NCBI GenBank assembly: GCA_964619285.1
Contig: CAZUCT010000294.1
Coordinates: 1-8,304, forward strand
Source: CALKCV01 sp964619285
Lineage (GTDB): Bacteria > Cyanobacteriota > Cyanobacteriia > Cyanobacteriales > Microcoleaceae
Direction of reading: 5' to 3'
DNA: 8,304 nt
The position numbers and the translations under genes were made by a program. Positions 6,295 through 8,304 of the stretch are shown piece after piece. Each line of letters begins with the position of its first letter. Within the stretch, counting starts at the first letter, position 1. Under the pieces are notes generated by a model. That model had not been told where the DNA came from, did no database searches, and saw only the letters and a program-made list of their open reading frames with translations.

Positions 6295-6753
6295 TTACTC
6301 AATTGACCTCAACGCGGGAATGCCCCACAATTTAACTGTAGCATCTTTGCTGCCGCTGGCAAGCATTTGGGAGTCGCGGCTGAAGGCGATCGCATATACC
6401 AAAGATTTATGATAGTAAGAACCATAACCCCCTCCTTCAAAACTAGCAAGCATTTCTCCCCCATCCAGATTTAACAATCCGATCTTTTGACTGTAGGTAT
6501 AGCCGCCGGCGAGGGAGAGAGTTTTCCCATCGGGGGCGATCGCGACTGAGGCTACTGGTTCGCTTTTGACAACGATCCTCTCGATCTCTCCTGCGTTGGC
6601 GTTCCATAAATTAATTGTTTTCTTTCCACCGTGAGAATTGGCGAGCAATTCTGTGGTGGGATGAAAACTAACGGAAAAGACGATGCCGGAATTTGCATTC
6701 AAAGTCTGAATTTCCTCCCCACTCTGCAAATCCCAAAAGAAGGTGATAGAGCT
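6295..6753 (-). pseudogene. WD40-repeat protein, C-terminal remnant
   Basis: The frame encodes about three WD40 blades, a fold that normally scaffolds protein-protein contacts in cyanobacterial signalling proteins. It begins at SSITFFWDLQSGEE, the end of a blade. It continues through SGIVFSVSFHPTTELLANS with INLWNANAG, and VASVAIAPDGKTLSLAG with IGLLNLDGG. The last blade is LVYAIAFSRDSQMLASGSKDATVKLWG. A WD40 propeller needs about seven blades, and upstream of 6753 none of the three minus-strand frames continues the pattern; a stop lies at 6799-6801. The gene therefore lost its 5' end. No ATG is available at the start; a TTG at 6727-6729 is the only nearby alternative. It carries two HIP1 sites, so it was probably native. 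It ends 26 bp from the convergent helicase stop, with no terminator visible between them. Confidence 0.75.
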
Positions 6754-6808
6754 TCTAAAGTCGGCGACCGGACATATTTGCAGATGAGTATTAATTCTTC
6801 ATATTCCT

Positions 6809-7207
6809 TTACATCGCACTGTTTTGTATCTGACGATCCAATTGTAACAGTTCCCAAAAACGATGAGCGCATAATAAAAAAGCAAATGCCGATAAAAAAA
6901 ATGCTGTCAGAGAAATCCACTTCCTGGGAGCAGTCTTAGAGATTTTATAAAAACACAACAAGGAAATACTCAAACTTATAATTGATAATAGAGTCGCGAC
7001 AATAGTTAAAATCACCAAAGCTACTAATGCATCTGCATCTATAGTGCTTGCTAATTTAGAATCGACAGAACCTAAATATGGATACAAAAAAATATCTATA
7101 ACAGTAAACCAAATTAGAGCGAAGGAGATCGAGTTCGTTACAAAAACAAAAGTAATACAACAGCAAAAGCTTCCCTTTTTGATTTTATTATTATTGTTCG
7201 TTTTCAC
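6809..7207 (-). CDS. Small three-helix membrane protein, candidate immunity protein of the RHS-muramidase
   Basis: I recognise no family for this 132-residue protein. It has three strongly hydrophobic segments: about residues 13-40 (starting FCCCITFVFVTNS), 55-82 (starting LVALVILTIVATL) and 91-113 (starting ISLTAFFLSAFAF). Positive charges (KIKK; KTAPRK) sit before the first and between the last two. By the positive-inside rule this gives a cytoplasmic N-terminus, with the SVDSKLASTIDADA loop and the C-terminus on the periplasmic side. The GTG start is chosen because GGAGG (7214-7218) precedes it by six bases. The frame is open further upstream, but that part overlaps the neighbouring gene and is not hydrophobic. 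It begins 29 bp after the RHS-toxin stop on the same strand, the usual place for an immunity gene. A membrane protein exposed to the periplasm suits protection from a cell-wall hydrolase. Function is inferred from position only. Confidence 0.7.
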   Translation of the reverse strand: MKTNNNNKIKKGSFCCCITFVFVTNSISFALIWFTVIDIFLYPYLGSVDSKLASTIDADALVALVILTIVATLLSIISLSISLLCFYKISKTAPRKWISLTAFFLSAFAFLLCAHRFWELLQLDRQIQNSAM

Positions 7208-7213
7208 CTCAAA

Positions 7214-7218
7214 CCTCC
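7214..7218 (-). promoter_or_regulatory. Shine-Dalgarno GGAGG for the candidate immunity gene
   Basis: On the minus strand GGAGG lies six bases before the GTG at 7205-7207, an ideal spacing. It is the strongest ribosome site in the window and decides the start of the membrane protein. An ATG three bases upstream of it opens only a six-codon frame (MSGGLR), which ends at the TGA overlapping the GTG. Confidence 0.75.
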
Positions 7219-7236
7219 ACTCATTTTTTCTACTTA

Positions 7237-8304
7237 TTACAATCCACAAGTTTCTTGAGAACCTTGAGTATGACTCGAAGGCAGGCAGGCATTGTCGCAG
7301 CCGCATTCTAATATTCGCTCTAGTTGATGTTGACTCACGCGGTTTTGAATAGCTTCTCGACCATAACCCCCGGCATACCCATATTCCCACAATTCATCGA
7401 ATGTCAACCCTGCTCCTGCATTGTAGGCTCCAGCAATTGTCATTAGCTCCCTTTGAGTTAGCTGGTCAGCATTTTTGCCAGGAGCGTAAATATTTCTAAG
7501 ATTCGATAAATGTCGGGCTGCGATCAACGTATTCTCTCGCGGATTTTTTAAAGATTCAATAATCTGTAGCATTTGCTGACGACTCAATTGATTGGGATTA
7601 TTATACCTTAATGCTTCAGCAGCAGTTGGTATTTGTAAGCTGTAATTCCCAAAGGAAGTTTGACTAGGTGGAACATTAAATGGATACGGTAAAATAGGTG
7701 CAATACTTGAACTACGTCCCCAAAAGGCTAGATCGTCGAGCAAATGAGGAGCTCCTCCAACCTCCATGTGCGCAATAGCTGCCAATAAAGTTGAAGGAAT
7801 GTCAAATTGGCGCGCTGCCGTTTTTATAACTTCTCTATAGCCGCAGCTCCATTGATTTTTGAACTCATTAATCTCAATTTGCCCCATCCCATACTGAAGT
7901 GCTTTGCCCAAGTTCCACTCCTCAGTTCTTGTGTCAACTTGTGTTCCAGCGGCAGCGTCAATTATTTGTTGATGGATAGGACTGAGATTAATCGGTTTTT
8001 GCGGTTGACATAGTTGGTTGAGGTCTAGATCCGGTGGTAAAATGTCATATCCTGTGTTGCATGTAGCACCCATTTGCAGACCTGTTGGATCCGTAAAATT
8101 AAGCGGATCGTTCCCCACATACCCATACAAATTAACATCCCCACCAGCAAACCCAATCGGGTCCTCGCTCACAAACCGCCCCACCTGCGGGTCATAATAC
8201 CGCGCCCGATAATAATACAACCCAGTCTCCTCATCAAACTCCCGCCCCCTAAACCGATAACCGCTACCAACCGTCTCATCAGTCATTGAAACCACATTCC
8301 CAAA
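7237..8304 (-). CDS. RHS-repeat protein C-terminus with a lysozyme/SLT-like toxin domain (partial, 5' end beyond window)
   Basis: The frame is open to the right edge, so these 355 residues are the C-terminal part of a larger RHS protein. Residues are numbered from the in-frame GTG at 8293-8295. An RHS-associated core (about 13-73) shows YRFRGREFDEETGLYYYRARYYDP, then GRFVSEDPIGF, then NLYGYVGNDPLNFTDPTG. This is the shell segment after which polymorphic toxin domains are swapped. The following 275 residues contain a lysozyme-like transglycosylase pattern: STLLAAIAHMEVGG with likely catalytic E178, SFGNYSLQI (214-222) in place of the usual GxxGLMQI, then NTLIAARHLSNL (255-266) and AGAYNAG (288-294). 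It probably cleaves peptidoglycan glycan strands in a target cell's periplasm after export. The cysteine-rich tail (about 330-350) suggests disulfides, hence an extracytoplasmic site. A membrane-protein gene follows after 29 bp. Export signals would be outside the window. No HIP1 site lies here. Confidence 0.85.
   Translation of the reverse strand, partial: FGNVVSMTDETVGSGYRFRGREFDEETGLYYYRARYYDPQVGRFVSEDPIGFAGGDVNLYGYVGNDPLNFTDPTGLQMGATCNTGYDILPPDLDLNQLCQPQKPINLSPIHQQIIDAAAGTQVDTRTEEWNLGKALQYGMGQIEINEFKNQWSCGYREVIKTAARQFDIPSTLLAAIAHMEVGGAPHLLDDLAFWGRSSSIAPILPYPFNVPPSQTSFGNYSLQIPTAAEALRYNNPNQLSRQQMLQIIESLKNPRENTLIAARHLSNLRNIYAPGKNADQLTQRELMTIAGAYNAGAGLTFDELWEYGYAGGYGREAIQNRVSQHQLERILECGCDNACLPSSHTQGSQETCGL

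Noticed and set aside
6631..6939. Plus-strand open frame crossing the WD40 remnant and the immunity gene
   Set aside because: It overlaps two better supported minus-strand frames and has no recognisable domain or ribosome site.
7208..7390. A longer 193-residue version of the membrane protein starting inside the RHS gene
   Set aside because: The extra residues are an out-of-frame reading of the toxin's 3' end. The GTG at 7205-7207 has an ideal Shine-Dalgarno.

Overview
The window looks like a chromosomal segment of a cyanobacterium, probably a filamentous one. The main evidence is eight copies of the HIP1 octamer GCGATCGC (starting at 1178, 2471, 3632, 4080, 4977, 6284, 6386 and 6536), where chance would give far fewer than one. 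A cyanobacterial-type Ski2-like helicase and a CrtP/CrtQ-like flavoprotein agree with this, as do heptamer tandem repeats and small palindromic repeats of the kinds common in these genomes. I cannot name the species.

Layout. Positions 1-54 hold two copies of a palindrome-containing repeat. A carotenoid-desaturase-like FAD oxidoreductase follows on the minus strand (56-1552). The 465-base gap at 1553-2017 is dense with repeats: a heptamer array, a MITE-like element with 16-bp terminal inverted repeats flanked by TA, and two oppositely oriented 69-bp elements with conserved arms. Next is a DNA methyltransferase gene (2018-3395, minus), broken by a small GTTGGGT/ACCCAAC hairpin repeat. The break leaves motif I in one reading frame and the TSPPY catalytic motif in another. 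A 155-bp gap containing short repeats separates it from the divergent, intact Ski2-like helicase (3551-6268, plus).

The last 2 kb, all on the minus strand, looks like accessory DNA. Read in the direction of transcription, it starts with the 3' end of an RHS-repeat protein that enters from beyond the right edge. Its RHS core is fused to a lysozyme/SLT-like peptidoglycan hydrolase domain. After 29 bp comes a small three-helix membrane protein with a strong Shine-Dalgarno, well placed to be its immunity protein. A 5'-truncated WD40 gene remnant follows, ending convergently 26 bp from the helicase stop.

How the genes relate. The RHS-muramidase and the membrane protein probably form a polymorphic toxin-immunity pair. 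The helicase and flavoprotein look like ordinary housekeeping or metabolic genes. The methyltransferase and WD40 genes look damaged by repeat insertion and rearrangement. The two best targets for follow-up are the toxin-immunity pair and the repeat-split methyltransferase. The MITE end that appears to create a promoter for the flavoprotein gene is a third.
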